From: Physcomitrium patens
Lineage: Eukaryota > Streptophyta > Bryopsida > Funariales > Funariaceae
NCBI RefSeq assembly: GCF_000002425.4
Contig: NC_037264.1
Location: forward strand, 8,712,886-8,776,885
Direction of reading: 5' to 3'
Length of the DNA: 64,000 nucleotides
Shown here: positions 1-13,800 of the stretch, piece after piece
Numbering within the stretch: the stretch's first letter is position 1
Layout: the number at the start of each line of letters is the position of its first letter
Program-made: the position numbers and the translations under genes
Notes under the pieces: model-generated
What the model saw: only the letters and a program-made list of their open reading frames with translations
The model's database searches: none
What the model was told of the DNA's origin: nothing

Positions 1-3000
1 ATGGAGGTCCTTTACCAGCCGGCTGCAGTGGGTTCCGAGAAAGGCAATTGTGTTCTGGTTAGTGTGAGTGATATTGCAGCTAGGTGGGAACCTGACGTCC
101 ATTTGTTCTTTCATGAAGTTGGACTTCAATTCAAGAGATTATTAGATTGGCGCAAGTCCTTTAGAAACAACCTTAGCAGTGTACAGGAAGATTTTGTTCC
201 AGGAAAAACCTCTAGTGTTGAAAGCACTAGCAAACGGAGTAAAGGCAAAGTCGAGGTGGCCATTGACATTGAGGGTTTAGTATTCACATGTGAGATTGGT
301 GATGGAGCGGAATTGATGGTACAGATCCAGTCAATATTCTCCGAAGATGCTCAAATCGGTGTACTTGCTGAACAGACCAAGCTATTTCTTAACAATGCTC
401 TGCTGCTGAGCAGTGAGCGCTTGCAGGTATCTCGAATTCCATACGTGCCAGAACTAGCAAACAAAAGTGCTTGCAATGATGACACTGTGAGGAACAGCGC
501 TGGAATATTAAATTACTGGGATTGTATCATACAAGCAAGTGGCACCCGAATAGTTATGCCGTTCCGCCTGCCATTAAGAGGTATCGAAGACGCGTATGAG
601 GATCAGCTTCGGGCCTTGAAACTAGCTATGGCTGCACAAAAACATAGAATTGGGGCCGGAATGCCGGCTCATGTAGATACTAAACCGAAGAAGGTGAAAT
701 CCTCTCAGTTGAGAGCAGTGCAGTTGGTGATGCGAGACGTTGTGGCTGAGATCGAGGAGGAGCCTATTCAAGGTTGGTTTGATGAGCACCATCGTCTTTT
801 GCGTGAGCAGGTGTGTGAGCTGATAGTCAGAGAGCAGCTCTTTGATGCCAAAGTCTCTGAGGAGCGTGGTAAAATTGGACAGAGGCATTCACAGTCAGAG
901 GGAGAAGAGCATGAAAAGAACAACAGTGCTCTTCACAAGCTTGTAGAAACAGGCTTATCTGACCCTGAGTTTGTTAAAAAAGAGAAGGATAGACTCTACA
1001 TTCAGACTTTTGAAGCTTATCGCAAAGCTTGTGAAAAGCTCGTAGTGGAGAAAAAGACAGGGGAAGCTAATGTCGGGTTGCAGGCAGGTTTTAGAATGAG
1101 CTCAACACGTCGGTCCTTGGTCTCGCTCTCTGTCAGCACTCTGGAAGTTATTCTGACCAACGTTGAAGGAGGCCGGGAGGGTATGATTCAAATTGCTCAT
1201 AGGCTAGATTGCGTAGAGCCTGTCGCTCAGATTCCCTTCTCAAGGGTTATGGGCCGAAAGCTAGGAGTGAACCTAACAAACCTCGTAGTTCGCATTCGTG
1301 ACTACACGCTTCCTTTATTATCTGCTGATCGTGGACAATGTGAGGGGGTGGTGGTTCTTGCACAACAGGTATTCAATCTCCTTTTCAAGTTCATTACAAA
1401 ATTGGTTTTGAAGTTTTTCTAGTCTTGATGCAATAACAACACAGAACGAGATTTTGAATAGGCTATGATACATTTTTGAATTGTACATTGTTATACCTGC
1501 CTTTCGACACAAATTGCATGCATTTCTGAATTCAGAAAATTGGAATGGGTGTGTAGCCATGCAGATTTTGGTCTATTCTGTTTTCATCAAGTTGTTATCC
1601 TTGTGTCTTATAGAATTCCAATCACAGAATAATTTCCATTTTTGGGGGCGTTTCTCATTGCAGGCTACGGTGTTTCCTCCACAAATGCTGCAAGATGTAT
1701 ACCTTGGACGGTGGCGGCGAGTGAGCGTGAATCGTTCTATAAGTGGCTCAACCCCCGCTATGAAATTTTATTCAGAACTCCCAATCGAACTTGAAAATGC
1801 AAAAGTTTGCTATGGCGTTGGTCATGAACCAGCCATTGCGGATGTAAGCTGGGCCTTCTCAGTGGCTCTCCGAAGAACCGACATTAGCGTCTACAGGCAC
1901 GAGTGGTATGAGCAAATTCCCTTGCCTCCTCCACCTGTGAAGAAGGAACGTAGTCTACCTTGGTGGGATGATATGCGTTATTACATACACGGAATAAACA
2001 GTATCAATGCTACAAATTTTGAATTGACGGTTCCAGCGACGACAGATCCGTACGAGGAGAACAATCATATGCGTTTAGTTTCTAAAACTATGGAAATCAA
2101 GCAATCAGAAGGGTGCATCGTGTTCAATGGAAAGGATTTCGGTCTCCTTGTTACCACCTTGGAGGCGTTAACGCAAGGTTTCCAAGGAGACTCGTCAATC
2201 CTCGATCAAGAACAACCTGTATTTCTTAGTACTCCAGTCTTCCAGTTAGAGATTACCATGGACTGGGATTGTGAATCGGGAACTCCACTTAACCATTATT
2301 TGCACGCACTTCCGAATGAGATGAAGTTGCGTGATCTAGTGTACGATCCATTTCGCTCAACTTCTTTATCTTTGTGGCTGAATTTTGTCTTCAAATCGGA
2401 TTCCGAGGAGAGTAACGAAGAAGTGAATAATTTGGGTGGAGAGCATAAAAGCTCTAAACCCCAACCGAAGAACTTCATTTGGCGTCTGCTACGAGGATCC
2501 GGATCACCCTCTGTTCATGATAAGCTAGATAATTCTGCAGATCTGGTTCCAACCGTGAACTTAGCTGCTCATGACTTGAGTTGGATCTTCAAGTGGTGGA
2601 ATCTTGTCTACTTGCCCCCTCACAAGTTGCGATCTTTTGCTAGATTCTACCGATTTAATACTCCTCGTATCCCTCGTTCTGGAAATCTTTCCCTTGACAA
2701 GGTTATTACCGAATTTATGTTGAGAGTAGATTCATCTCCAACCTGCATAAAACATTACTCACTAATGAAGGATGATCCTGCAAAAGGCTTGACCTTCCTC
2801 ATGCAGAAGCTCAAATACGAGATGTGTTACAGTCGAGGCCGTGGCCAGTTTACTATAAACTCTGTGCGGGACCCTTTGGAACTAGTATATCAAGGTTTGG
2901 ATATAAACGTGATGATAGCAGAGCTGCACCAACGTTCCTCTCCTGCTCCTGCGGATGATTCTGTTGGTGTTGAAGAGTTGCAAAAGTCTGATAAAGTCAA

Positions 3001-6000
3001 ACAGCTTCTTGGGCTTCCGGAAGGCAATGTGAATGAAGCCTCTCCTAATCCGGCTACCAGCAGTGATCTTGGGTTCCTGCTGAGTACTGATTGTTTTACA
3101 ATTCGTAAACAAGCTCCAAAGGCGGACTCAGCTCGCCTTTCCTTCTGGCAAGAAGCAGCAAGACGACATCTTCGTGTGAAAGCAATGCGACATACATCTG
3201 TGGAGCATGGAAGTGGAAGTGACTTACCTAGTGATGATGATGGATTTAGTGTTGTACTAGCGGATAACTGTCTACGCGTTTCTCTGTACGGACTCAAGCT
3301 TCTCTGGACTATTGCAAATAGGGATGCTGTGTGGGCATGGGTGGGAGAACTAGGTCATGCTTTCGAGAGCCCTAAGCTTTCACCATCTAGGCAATATGCC
3401 CAACGTAGAAGGATGGAGGAACAACAGAAGATAGAGAAAGCTGAGTGTGAACGTGTTGATGCTCAAAAAGGTTCCACAAGCGTCCCTTCTTCTCCTTCTC
3501 GATCCTTCTTGTCACATCCTACTGCTGCTCTCAAGGGAGAGAGCCCAACAGCTAGCGCAAGTGGTACGTATGCTCTTGCAGAGACAGTTTTGGGATGGGC
3601 TATAATCTGTCAATGTTTGGGATGCTCAACATACGTCTTGCAGGTTTACTTTTGACATAAGTTGAACGTTAGAGATAGGATACTAATGACCAAATGGTGG
3701 GAGATATCTGCAGCCTTAGAAAAGTTGCCAGAGGATGTTGAAGAGGATGGTGAAGGCACCATGCACTTTATGGTTAACGTTGTTCAGCCTCAGTTCAACC
3801 TTGACTCGGAAGAAGCAAACGTCTGTACCTCTCCTACGTCGTTTATCTTTGAATTTCAACTCTGTTGTTTTTTGCAAGTCGAGCGCTTTCTGGTTAAATT
3901 ATTTCTATTTCTAAGCCCTTCTTCTGTATCATCTAGCTTCTTTGATTGGATATGCCAGTATGCCGTGTTCCTCAGTGACTTGTTTCAGCATTAAGAAGTA
4001 GTATCTCTCGACTCAACGCAGAATGGGTTGTCCATTTTCTTTCCTAACAAGCTTTATTTCTCATCGGCACATTACGCATATGCAGGGACGTTTATTATTA
4101 GCTGCAGCGAGTGGACGTGTGCTAGCCCGCTCTATTGCCTCTATTGTGTTACTGGGTGGTGAGGCATTAGTGCATATGGGCTCAGGTAGAGTGTCTACAC
4201 AATCAGGTGGATCTCCTATAATAGCATGGAAACGACGGGAGCTTTCGGTCATCTTGGAGCATGTTCAGGCTCACATAGCCCCCACAGACGTGGATCCTGG
4301 TGCTGGAATACAGTGGTTGCCTAGAATTACAACCGGTGCTCCCAAGATAAAGCGAACTGGAACCCTCCTTGAGCAGGTTTTCATGCCCTGTACAATGTAC
4401 TTTCAGTATACTCGCCAGAAAGGTGGCACCACAGATAGCAAGGTCGTTGTACTTTTCCCCATGCTCATAACATGCGTGCACATGTTATCTTGATTTTTTG
4501 TAGTGGAGTATCCAAAGACTTGTTACAGTTAGTCAGTTCGTAATAATCTTTTTGTCTTCTGTTAAGCTGCAAGATGTCATCCCTTCTACTGTTTGGCTGC
4601 TAATTCTTTGATTAGGTCATTTCTTGTGTACGTTGATCAGTTTTTATTAATTCCCTAACTTTGGTGCCCTCATCTGGCTTCTTCTCCGAGGAGTATATAC
4701 TCTCACTAGTATTCAACGAAAGTATCTTTGAGCGCAGGAATTTTCTGCGTAAGAGATTCGTCTAAGGTGAAGAGTGTACTTGATTTTCCTTCTGTGCAGG
4801 TGAAGCCTTTAAAGGATCTCTCATTCAATTCGCCAAATATTACTGCAACCATGACATCTCGACAATTTCAGATCATGGTGGCTGTCATCAGCAATCTGCT
4901 TCTAGCTAGACTTCCCAAGTACGTTCATTTAGTCTATAGTGACCATTTGTTTGTCAATGTTTACATACTCTGTAACGATCATCTGGGTTTCGAGGTTTCC
5001 TTTTGTGTACAGAAGATAAAACAACTTATTGGCTTTCGGTGCTTTGGTGCAGACCAAGAAAGAACAGACTTTATCAAGAAGGAGGAGAAGAAGAAGAGGC
5101 GGATGAGGTGGTTCCAGATGGGATTGAAGAAGTGGAACTGGCACGCATAAGGTTGGAGCAGGCCCAACGGGATTTCCGTCTCCTCTTTCGAGATCTTCGC
5201 ACAATTGGTCTCAATGATTTGAGTGGCGACTTTCGTTCCTTCACTTCGTCCACATCAGATGATGAAGGTCTCTGGATGCTTTCGTGTCCTAGATCTGCCT
5301 TGGTAAGTTGGATTTTAGGATTAAATACAAGTAGGATCCGAAGATATATTGAAGATTAAACTCTTTATGATCGACTGTTTCTCATGCATGAAATTTTCCT
5401 CTTCATGCACGGCTTTTAGGTGACCTCATCTCTTAGTGATGGCGGAAAATGGCTTTTTTTATTCCTAGGTCGTTGAATTCAGCTGAAAATGTTTTCGTCC
5501 TTTTTGGTACCAGGCTCTTAGATTGCAGGCTGAGCTTATTGTAAGAAAGGATAAGTTAAGAGGTGAACGAAAAGCTCTGCGAAAAGCTCTGCAGGGAGCT
5601 GCACAGCAACAATTAATGGTGAAAGAAAAGAACAAGACTCCCTCAGCAGCTATGCGTATCTCTTGGGTTTTCGAAAAACTCGTCTGGAGCATGCTTTGTG
5701 ATGGTGATATTTTTGCTGAGGCAGAAATAAATAGCATGGTATGTTTTCTCTCTTTTTAGCTGTAATGATATGTCAATGGTTCCGAATTAGACGGAAATCA
5801 TGCTTATCACAGCTCATTAATTCAACGAAGCAAGTATCAACATGGCTGCTACAGGACCTCGAGTTACTGTGCTTAATTCTTTATTTCTTTTTAAATAACT
5901 AAAACGAGCGTCAACCCCATCTATGACCCAGTTACATGTAACCAATGCATTTCATCACGTTAGATCTCTGTTGCGGACTTAGTTTGTTGATCTTATTCAT

Positions 6001-9000
6001 GCTGTGGATTTGATCTGCAGACGTTGAATGTTGACCGAGATTTTAAAGACGTTGGAGTAGCAAAATTCACGGTGAAATCCTTTGTGGTGAAAAATAATTT
6101 GCCCAGTGCAAAGTTAAATACAGTTCTTGCTGCTTGGAATCCTCCCAAAGAATGGGGAAGGTTGACCCTCCTGCCATTGTTTGATTATCAATTCTTCTTC
6201 TTCTTCTTCTTCGTCAATCGTGACTGGTACTCTTCGATTTTATTGTGTTCATTCATTTTTCTTCTGATCTGTGTTAATGGCAACCCGCCACTGTTAGATG
6301 TTGATTTATTGAGATCCTGCCCTAGCGTATGCCGATATATTATCACTCTATTGATTTCTTTATTTGTTTATATTTATAGAAATTCAATGCTTCGCGTTGA
6401 TGCAAAACAAAGTGCACCAAAGGATGGAAGATCCCCGCTGGAATGTTTTGAAGTAAGTTGCACAACCGATCATTGAAGTTCCATAATTCTTTTGACTGAA
6501 GTGTAGAATGTATTATGATTCTGAATTTGGATTTGTTTCTAATTTCCCGAATTTCCTTACAGGTCAGTATATATCCTCTACGAATTTATCTGACGGAGAC
6601 CATGTACAGAAAGTTGTGGGATTATCTTTTCCCAGGGGATGAGCAAGATGTGAAGCGTCAGGTTATTGTCTGCTTGACCCCTTAACTTTCTAACCGTGAG
6701 ATTTTTTAACTTTGAATTTTTTAATTTGTTGGAGCTCATGTTGAATTTTTTCAGTTGCCCCCGCTAGAAACTGGTTCTTTCTAAATCTTTCTACCCATGA
6801 AACCCTTGGCTGCACTGTTGACTGACATATCTGCCAAAGATTTTGTGGTGCTTGATTTTCCTCACCTCCATGTTTATTCATGATTACTGTAAAATCATGT
6901 TACACAGTCAATTAGGAAATTAGGGAGCACCAATGTACAAACAAATTTATGAATCTTTCCAGGATCGTTAATTGGATTACTTCACAGGAAAAATTGACGA
7001 CACGCAGAATTGTTCAATATGTGAACACGTCTCTTTTTGTCTGCATGGGTATTTTTTTTGTGCGCTCGTTTCTGTCCTTGATTCAAAATTGAAATTTTTC
7101 ATAATTTGTTATGCAGACTTCTCAGGAGGTGTGGAAAGTATCAACTGCTGTACAGCAGAAGCGAGGGAGAACACGAGGCAGCACGCCACTGGAACTCCGT
7201 AGCAGTTGGGATTCCGGTATCAATTCTTCTCGCAGCGGTCTGTCAGGTCCGACTTTATCTCTTGCCCCGCCAGCTGGACTTCCACCTGATACACAACATG
7301 CTGGGGACTTTTCGGTTCCTGCTAATGCCCTGGAGGTACTTTATCATTCTTTTAGGTTCAATGACATGTCCCTCCGCTTACTGTCGTTTTTAGAAGATTT
7401 AATGGACTCAAATACATACATACATACATACATACATACACACACTCAGAAAAGGTGTTCTTAAAGCCTGTTCAATCAATGCGGCCGACTGTTTCTATTC
7501 CCTTCTATTCTGATGATGCATTTAACTGGTTGCATTCCAGAAGCAACTAATATATAAACGATAATTTTCCAATGAATCCCACGCCTACTAACTAGTTCAG
7601 GAACCGTGCGTATCTAGAGGCCGCAATTATTTGATTTTGATTTTGATTTTTTTAATGATTTGAGCTCATCAATCCAGTTAATCAATGTTCGGCCTTCAAG
7701 CATCCCACAAAACGATAGTTCAATGGACGAGGACACTCATATTGCCGGAGAGCTGTCTGGTTTTGATGAAGTGTAAATCTGAACCTAAAGAATTTTATGA
7801 AAACTTGTAAATGTATATGAAATATGTTGTCGGTATAATCCCCATTATTATTATAATAATATTATGACTAGTTCCATGTTCTGTTTTGAGGGTCTTTTTT
7901 TTTTTTTGTGCTTTGGTTTCACTAATACAGCTCACTGCATCGCAGAAATCACGAAAGGTGAATGCTGCTGTCAGCATTGATCAGGGGCAGTGCGTATCCT
8001 TGGATCGACTTGAAGAAACTGAAGTTGAAACGATGAGCGAGGAGGTCATAATTAAGACTAGTAAACATGGGTCTTCAGTACGCACAACCGTGTCTACTAC
8101 CTCGCGTCAGGATGTGCTCACTGCAGGAGGAACGTCATCGAATATCCCTACAACCAGTGACAACAGTGGTTCTGTAAGAAACAGAGATCGAAAGATAAGC
8201 AAAACAGATCGAAAGTCTGTAGTTGTGGAGGAGAGGAAGGAAATTAAGAAAAAGACCAGTATGATGGAGTTCCACAATATCAAGATTAGCCAAGTAAGTG
8301 ACTCTTTTACACTGATTATGTAAGAATAACCGCACTGTTTTCGTGTTCACTGTTTTTGTGCGCAGATCGTGCTGTAATCGTTACCTAGCCTCAATTTTCA
8401 GAATAGTACGATCGAGTTCATTGGCTTCGTAAACCCTTCATAATTCTCGTTTTGTTACCAATCATTCCCCAGGCTGTCGCTGGTATTATATTATTATTTT
8501 ATTTATATATAAATTTTTCCTGTGTTGCCATTTTTTTATTGGAATATGGTTTTGCGTCATTGCAGCTTTTGTGAAGTCCATGAGTGTAATTTGTATCTGG
8601 TGACATATGTATTGTGCAGGTAGAGCTATTGGTAACATATGAAGGATCCAGGTTTGCTGTTAGTGACCTTCGCCTTCTTATGGATACTTTCTTGCTATTA
8701 GAGCTTACGGGCAGTTGGCGTCGTCTTTTCTCCAAGGTTAAAAAGCATATTATCTGGAGCGTTCTCAAATCCGTAACTGGCATGCAGGTATGTGGGATAC
8801 ACACTAGAACAAGATAGCAACACTTGTCTCCCTTTGATGTTTCCATGGAGTCAGTGATGGTCTGCATTGTAGAAACTTACTTATATTGTGGTTCAGCGAC
8901 AAGAGCATCGTCTTTGATACTTGCTCAATTATTCTCTCCAAGAAAAGCGAATTTAGAGAAGGTTGTTCGATTGTTGTGGCTAAATTTGATGCTCTGAATT

Positions 9001-9777
9001 TAAGAATTCAATGATGAATGAATTTCAGAATGGGAGTTTTATTCAACATACATTCTGTAGCACTCACTTTCTTGTTTCACGACAGGGCAAGAAGTTCAAG
9101 GATAAGTTACCCGCGCAACCAGGGCCTATAGATGAGGACTTCGATGTTGGCTCCGACGACAGCTCAGGAAGTCATGAGGGAACCGAAATGTTCTCGCTAA
9201 GACCACGAAGAAACAGTGATCGAGCAGGCGAAGGATTTGTATCATCCATTCGCGGTCTATTTAATTCACAAAGAAAAAAAGCTAAAGCTTTGGTACTACG
9301 CACAAGGAGAGGTCCTGAAGACCTGGATTTTGAACAACGCAGCTCTGCTAGTGACGAAGACCGGAATTCAGTAAGGTCCCCACGAGCAAGTCTTACTAGT
9401 ATCACGAAGGCCAAAAAACTGCTGCGACTACAAGCACGTAAACATCACAAAGTTAACCGTCTTCCAAGAGGTCAGCCTTTCATTGACTATACATCTTTTT
9501 TTCATTTCTGCTGCGTCGTTGGCTTTATTTTTGATGCTTGATAGGCAGAAGAACGATCCCTGTACAGAACTTTGTCTTCGATTTTTTCAAGATCTTTACA
9601 TGGCTCTCTTTCAACAAACTCGCAATTGCGAAGAGTGAAAATGCACTTATCTGACAGATTTCTTGATCATTATCAGGCCATTTAGCAGACAATACAACAC
9701 ATTCTGCAGAGGCAACACCGTCACAGAGCGAGGCAGATGTCACCGATACCCCATCAGCTTACGAGGACTTGGATTGA
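1..9777 (+). CDS. SABRE: SABRE/KINKY POLLEN-type bridge-like lipid-transfer protein, 3' part (N-terminus off window)
   Basis: Spliced gene, open at position 1 in frame 0. Exons from splice signals and reading frame: 1-1368, 1664-3563, about 3675-3820, 4086-4442, 4800-4918, 5053-5302, 5514-5738, 6021-6160, 6380-6452, 6563-6661, 7117-7335, 7678-7770, 7931-8293, 8620-8787, 9086-9470, 9677-9777 (TGA). These give about 2000 residues; family members are about 2600, so several hundred N-terminal residues are missing. Family-typical blocks seen include RLLLAAASGRVLARS-like text in exon 4, NITATMTSRQFQ in exon 5, EEADEVVPDGIEEVEL in exon 6, LRVDAKQSAPKDG in exon 9, and VELLVTYEGSRF plus VKKHIIWSVLKSVTGMQ in exon 14. 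Known for the family (plant SABRE/KIP/HPS4, animal Hobbit/BLTP2, yeast Fmp27): long repeating beta-groove proteins at ER contact sites that move lipids; in plants they affect cell expansion, tip growth and cell-plate formation. The tail is acidic (ends YEDLD). Two uncertain points: the exon 2/3 junction and the last acceptor. Confidence 0.93.
7413..7446. repeat. (CATA)n microsatellite in a SABRE intron
   Basis: A run of CATA units passing into CACA lies in the intron between the exons ending at 7335 and starting at 7678. It is a simple repeat with no sign of function. Confidence 0.9.
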
Positions 9778-10839
9778 CAGCAATAACCATCCAGTTTTGT
9801 ACACTAGCAGTTCTTTCCAGATTCGTTTATCACGCCTTTCTGGGTCTCTAACACACTACTGCCTTGGTAAGCATAGTCATATTCCCGAGTATCCGAACTA
9901 CCTTATCTCTATTTAGGGGTCATTCAGGCTACTATATCACTGGGCTTGACCCGTAAAGAGGCTTTGGTCCTTCACGTCAGATTCGTTTATCATGCCTTTA
10001 GTCCTTCCCTCACTGTGGAAGGCCTTTGGTTACGAGGTTGAGGCAAGATTTGACCAGCAACGTTGACCCTTCGTCATTTACACAGCAGCCCCGTAATTCA
10101 GCTGCTTCTATATAACAGATTTCTACCATTTATTTTAGATTGTAGAGTGTACAGAGTGTGCCAGGGTTAGTACGAGCTTCTAGACAGCCTCGACTTGAAA
10201 TGATATGCAGCTTCACTTTCTATTCGTTGAACTGTAGATTCAAGTTAGTCTAGTTTGCTACAATATTAACTATTTCTGTTCAATTATTTCAAAATGGTGC
10301 TTGCACAAGCAGGCCTAGTTGCAGTAAAGTGGTATAATTGAATCTCGTTGTTGCTCTCATAGTTAATGGTATTGTCCATAGAAGTAGCTTATTCATGAGA
10401 TCCTTGGGCACATTTTTCTTCTGCCATCTACATCTCAGATACACAAGCTGGACTGCATCATTCATTTAGTCGCAGATGCTTGATGCTGAGCTGTAGGCTA
10501 GCTTCACGATGACCTTTTGAAACAGATCAGTGTAGCCTCAGCAGCAATGTCACCTAAAACCATCGCAGTAGGTGACCTCACTGTTTCACAGCATTATTCA
10601 TCTAATAATGTCATGCTGTTTTGCACTGCTTCACAGGAACCAAATCACTTGTTCATGTCAATCCCGAGTGTGAAATGCATGACATTTTCATCCATACAAC
10701 AAATCTCAAAAGAATCCCATTTGAACTCTATTCAACATTTTGAAATGATGATGGAGAAACTTCCTCTGCAAAAGAAAGGGGTAATTCTTTTAGGTGAAGA
10801 CAAATGTGTCTCCACAACAAATCTGAAAATATTATAAAT

Positions 10840-10841
<2 letters not shown>
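9778..10841 (+). other. SABRE 3' untranslated and flanking region
   Basis: About 1 kb of ordinary base composition follows the SABRE stop codon, ending at an (AT)n tract. It presumably holds the 3' UTR, but no clear polyadenylation signal stands out. An open frame of about 106 codons at 10517-10837 has no recognisable domain and was not called. Confidence 0.5.

Positions 10842-10870
<29 letters not shown>
10842..10870. repeat. (AT)n microsatellite
   Basis: Uninterrupted TA dinucleotides mark the boundary between the SABRE gene island and the AT-rich desert. Confidence 0.95.
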
Positions 10871-10873
<3 letters not shown>

Positions 10874-13800
10874 ATAGCTTGATTGTCACATTTTTTGCAA
10901 TTACTTATTTTATTCTAGAATTTTAAAGTTTTCATTTGAAAATGCTATTTAAAGACACCCTTTTTGATTCTTTAACAAAAAATTAAAAGAAACAAAGAAA
11001 TAAATCATATTCTTGTTATTTATAATAATAGAAATCTAATGAACAACTATAACAACAAAAAAAATTTAAATAGATAGTCCAAAATATAACCAAGATGTGT
11101 TTACTCTCACTCAATGGTAGAGAATAGATACACAATTATTTAAGATGTAAATTCCTAAGTTAAAATAATATCTTTTAAAGATCTAAGAATTTGATAGAAT
11201 ATCGAATAATATAAAAATATTTTATATGTAAGCTTGCTTCATAATCTTTATCTTTTGATTGAAAGATGTCTAACTTGATTGCTTGTAAGATTATATTGTT
11301 TTTTTACTTTCTTTAATTAATTCTTTGTTTTGACTAAATCTTGTATTTGCATATAACCTTGTATTTGTATAATCTTGACAAAGTTATGTACTATTCAACA
11401 AAGATTATATATATTTTTCTTTATAATATAATATGACATAAAGCCCCTTGCATTGATCAATCAACAAAAGCAACTACAACAATACTTGCTATGATAAAGT
11501 TCATGTGACACATTCTTTTCTAATTACTCTTTATTGCAATATTTTTTCTTTTTTTCTTAATTTCTTTGCATAAAATCAAAAATCTTTACTATATAATATT
11601 AGCTTGTTGCATAAAATAAGTATACTACACACAATCTCTACACTTGTTATTTTTGCTCCTATAATAGTTTTGAATGTGCTTATACATTTTTTTTGTTTGC
11701 TGTTACAAATTGCATTTTTTTTTTTTTTTTAAATAATGATTAATATTTTGGCCTATTTCTACGCAATTGTATCCCTCTTTACTCATCAATCCCTCTATAC
11801 ATCCACCATTTTTGTTGTTCATCTAATAAAATAATCTTGTATTTATCTCAATGTGTCTTTTGTACATTCTTTTTGTTGATTTTGATTGTTCCTTCTTAAT
11901 TTATGCTCTTAGACTCTTACAACTTATTTGATATATTTATTGTAATAATCTTGCCTTGATTAGTTGGCTTTCTAATAGCTCAAAATGTTGCTTCAATTGT
12001 TTATTTCTAATTTATGCATACATACTCCATTTCATATACAAAATTTGATACTCTTCTACAACCTTAGTACAATCACACTTTTTACATACCTTCTTGGTTG
12101 CATGAATCCTAAATATAATCATATTAAATATCTGAAATTCCACACATGATTCCACAATATAAATACTTACATATTGATAATATTTTTTCTCTAAAACAAC
12201 TCCAAACACCAAGACAAATCAAACTCTCTTTGAAGAATTGGATAACAAGAGGGATAACCACCTTGGTTGTGGCATTTCTTGTCTAATTTTATAAGACAAG
12301 TTGATATTTTAAAAGATACCTTAATATCTTAAAATTTGACACCTTTCTAAGATTTTTTTTATATTGTGAAGTTTGATTTTTTTTTTTTAATCTCTTTCTT
12401 TATTATTTCTTTTCAAATTATTTTATTTAATTTTTTTATCATTCACATAACCACAATCACTAGTTTTATAACCGCTTTATATTATACACAAAACAATAAA
12501 AATATTTTTAATTTTCTCTTTAAATAATTTTATTTACTATCTTAAATTAATATATTTGAAAAAAACTTATTACATAACAAAACATTTATATTGCATCACT
12601 ACTTTTGAAAATATGATGAAAATAGTTGTGATTTATTTCTTTAAGTTTATAATAGTGAAGAATAACTAGTCAAAATTTTTTCTTATTTATAGAAGTGCTT
12701 TAAAAATTTAGGTAAGAATTTTATTTGGATGTATTTAGATTTCTTAAAATATGTACTAATATCTATTAAATTTATTAATTGTATCATATATAGCTATATA
12801 TAACTATTAACTTTGATATCTTCTAATTTTCTAAGTTTCTTGTAAGATTTTGTAATAAATTTAAATAGAACTTTGGTATTGTATGTTAAAGGACATGTCT
12901 CTATTATTTTAAATTAGAGTACTAACTTAATAGTTTCTTTTACAATAATAATGGGTTCTTTAAACCTTTATGATATAATGGAATCACTATTGTGTAGCTT
13001 CTTGTTATCAACTTGTTTCTTATTTTTGTAGTATTGGTAGCCTTCTACAAAAGCTCTTTCTAAGCCAAATCAAATTTTTGATTCTATGTTAAACTTGTAG
13101 TCTGATTTTAAGCCTTAGTTTTAAAGGTAAAATCATTCATAATATTTTTACATTAGAAAATTATCTTAAGTCTTCTTGCAGATAGGTTTATATTTTCTAA
13201 TAAAAACATATATAATAGTATGACTAAGTTTCTTCAATTATTAAAATTTTATTTTATCATAAATGCTAGTGCAATTATTGTTTTCTAAAAAATTTTCTAA
13301 TTCTACTATCCTCATTTGAGAATAAATTTGATGTCTTTGAAATACACAATTATAATACAATTTTTGTTTCTGTGAGAGTTGCAAAAGATTTTTATGTTCA
13401 TATTCTATTCACTAATTTTTTAAAAAAAAACTTGCCACTATAAAAATTCTAAGATTGATTGTGATAAATCAGGTATGTTCTTAAACTTTCACTTATCATA
13501 TGGATTATTTGAACATAATGCTTATTCATGTATAAATTTTTTCCATCACTATAAATATTTAAACTCTATTTTGACTGAAAAATCTTTAGAGGTTTTTTAA
13601 AATTAAAAATAAATAAAAATATCTTAATTAATATATTCAATTAGTAATTGACCACCTTTTTAATTTGTTTGACAATATTGCCAAATTATGTGATCAAAAG
13701 AATAAAGAATCTCTACACAAGTAATAAATGGATTTGTTTACTTGAATATAAAGAATGCCATTTAGATCCAAAAAATAATCTCCTTTCAAGACTTTTTGGT

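Noticed and set aside
622..888. Minus-strand open frame of 88 codons
   Set aside because: Lies antisense inside a well-supported SABRE exon; no domain.
2890..3297. Minus-strand open frame of 135 codons
   Set aside because: Shadow of the large SABRE exon 2; the plus frame carries the family-typical text.
10517..10837. Plus-strand frame of 106 codons after SABRE
   Set aside because: No recognisable content and no splice or start context; probably 3' UTR or chance.
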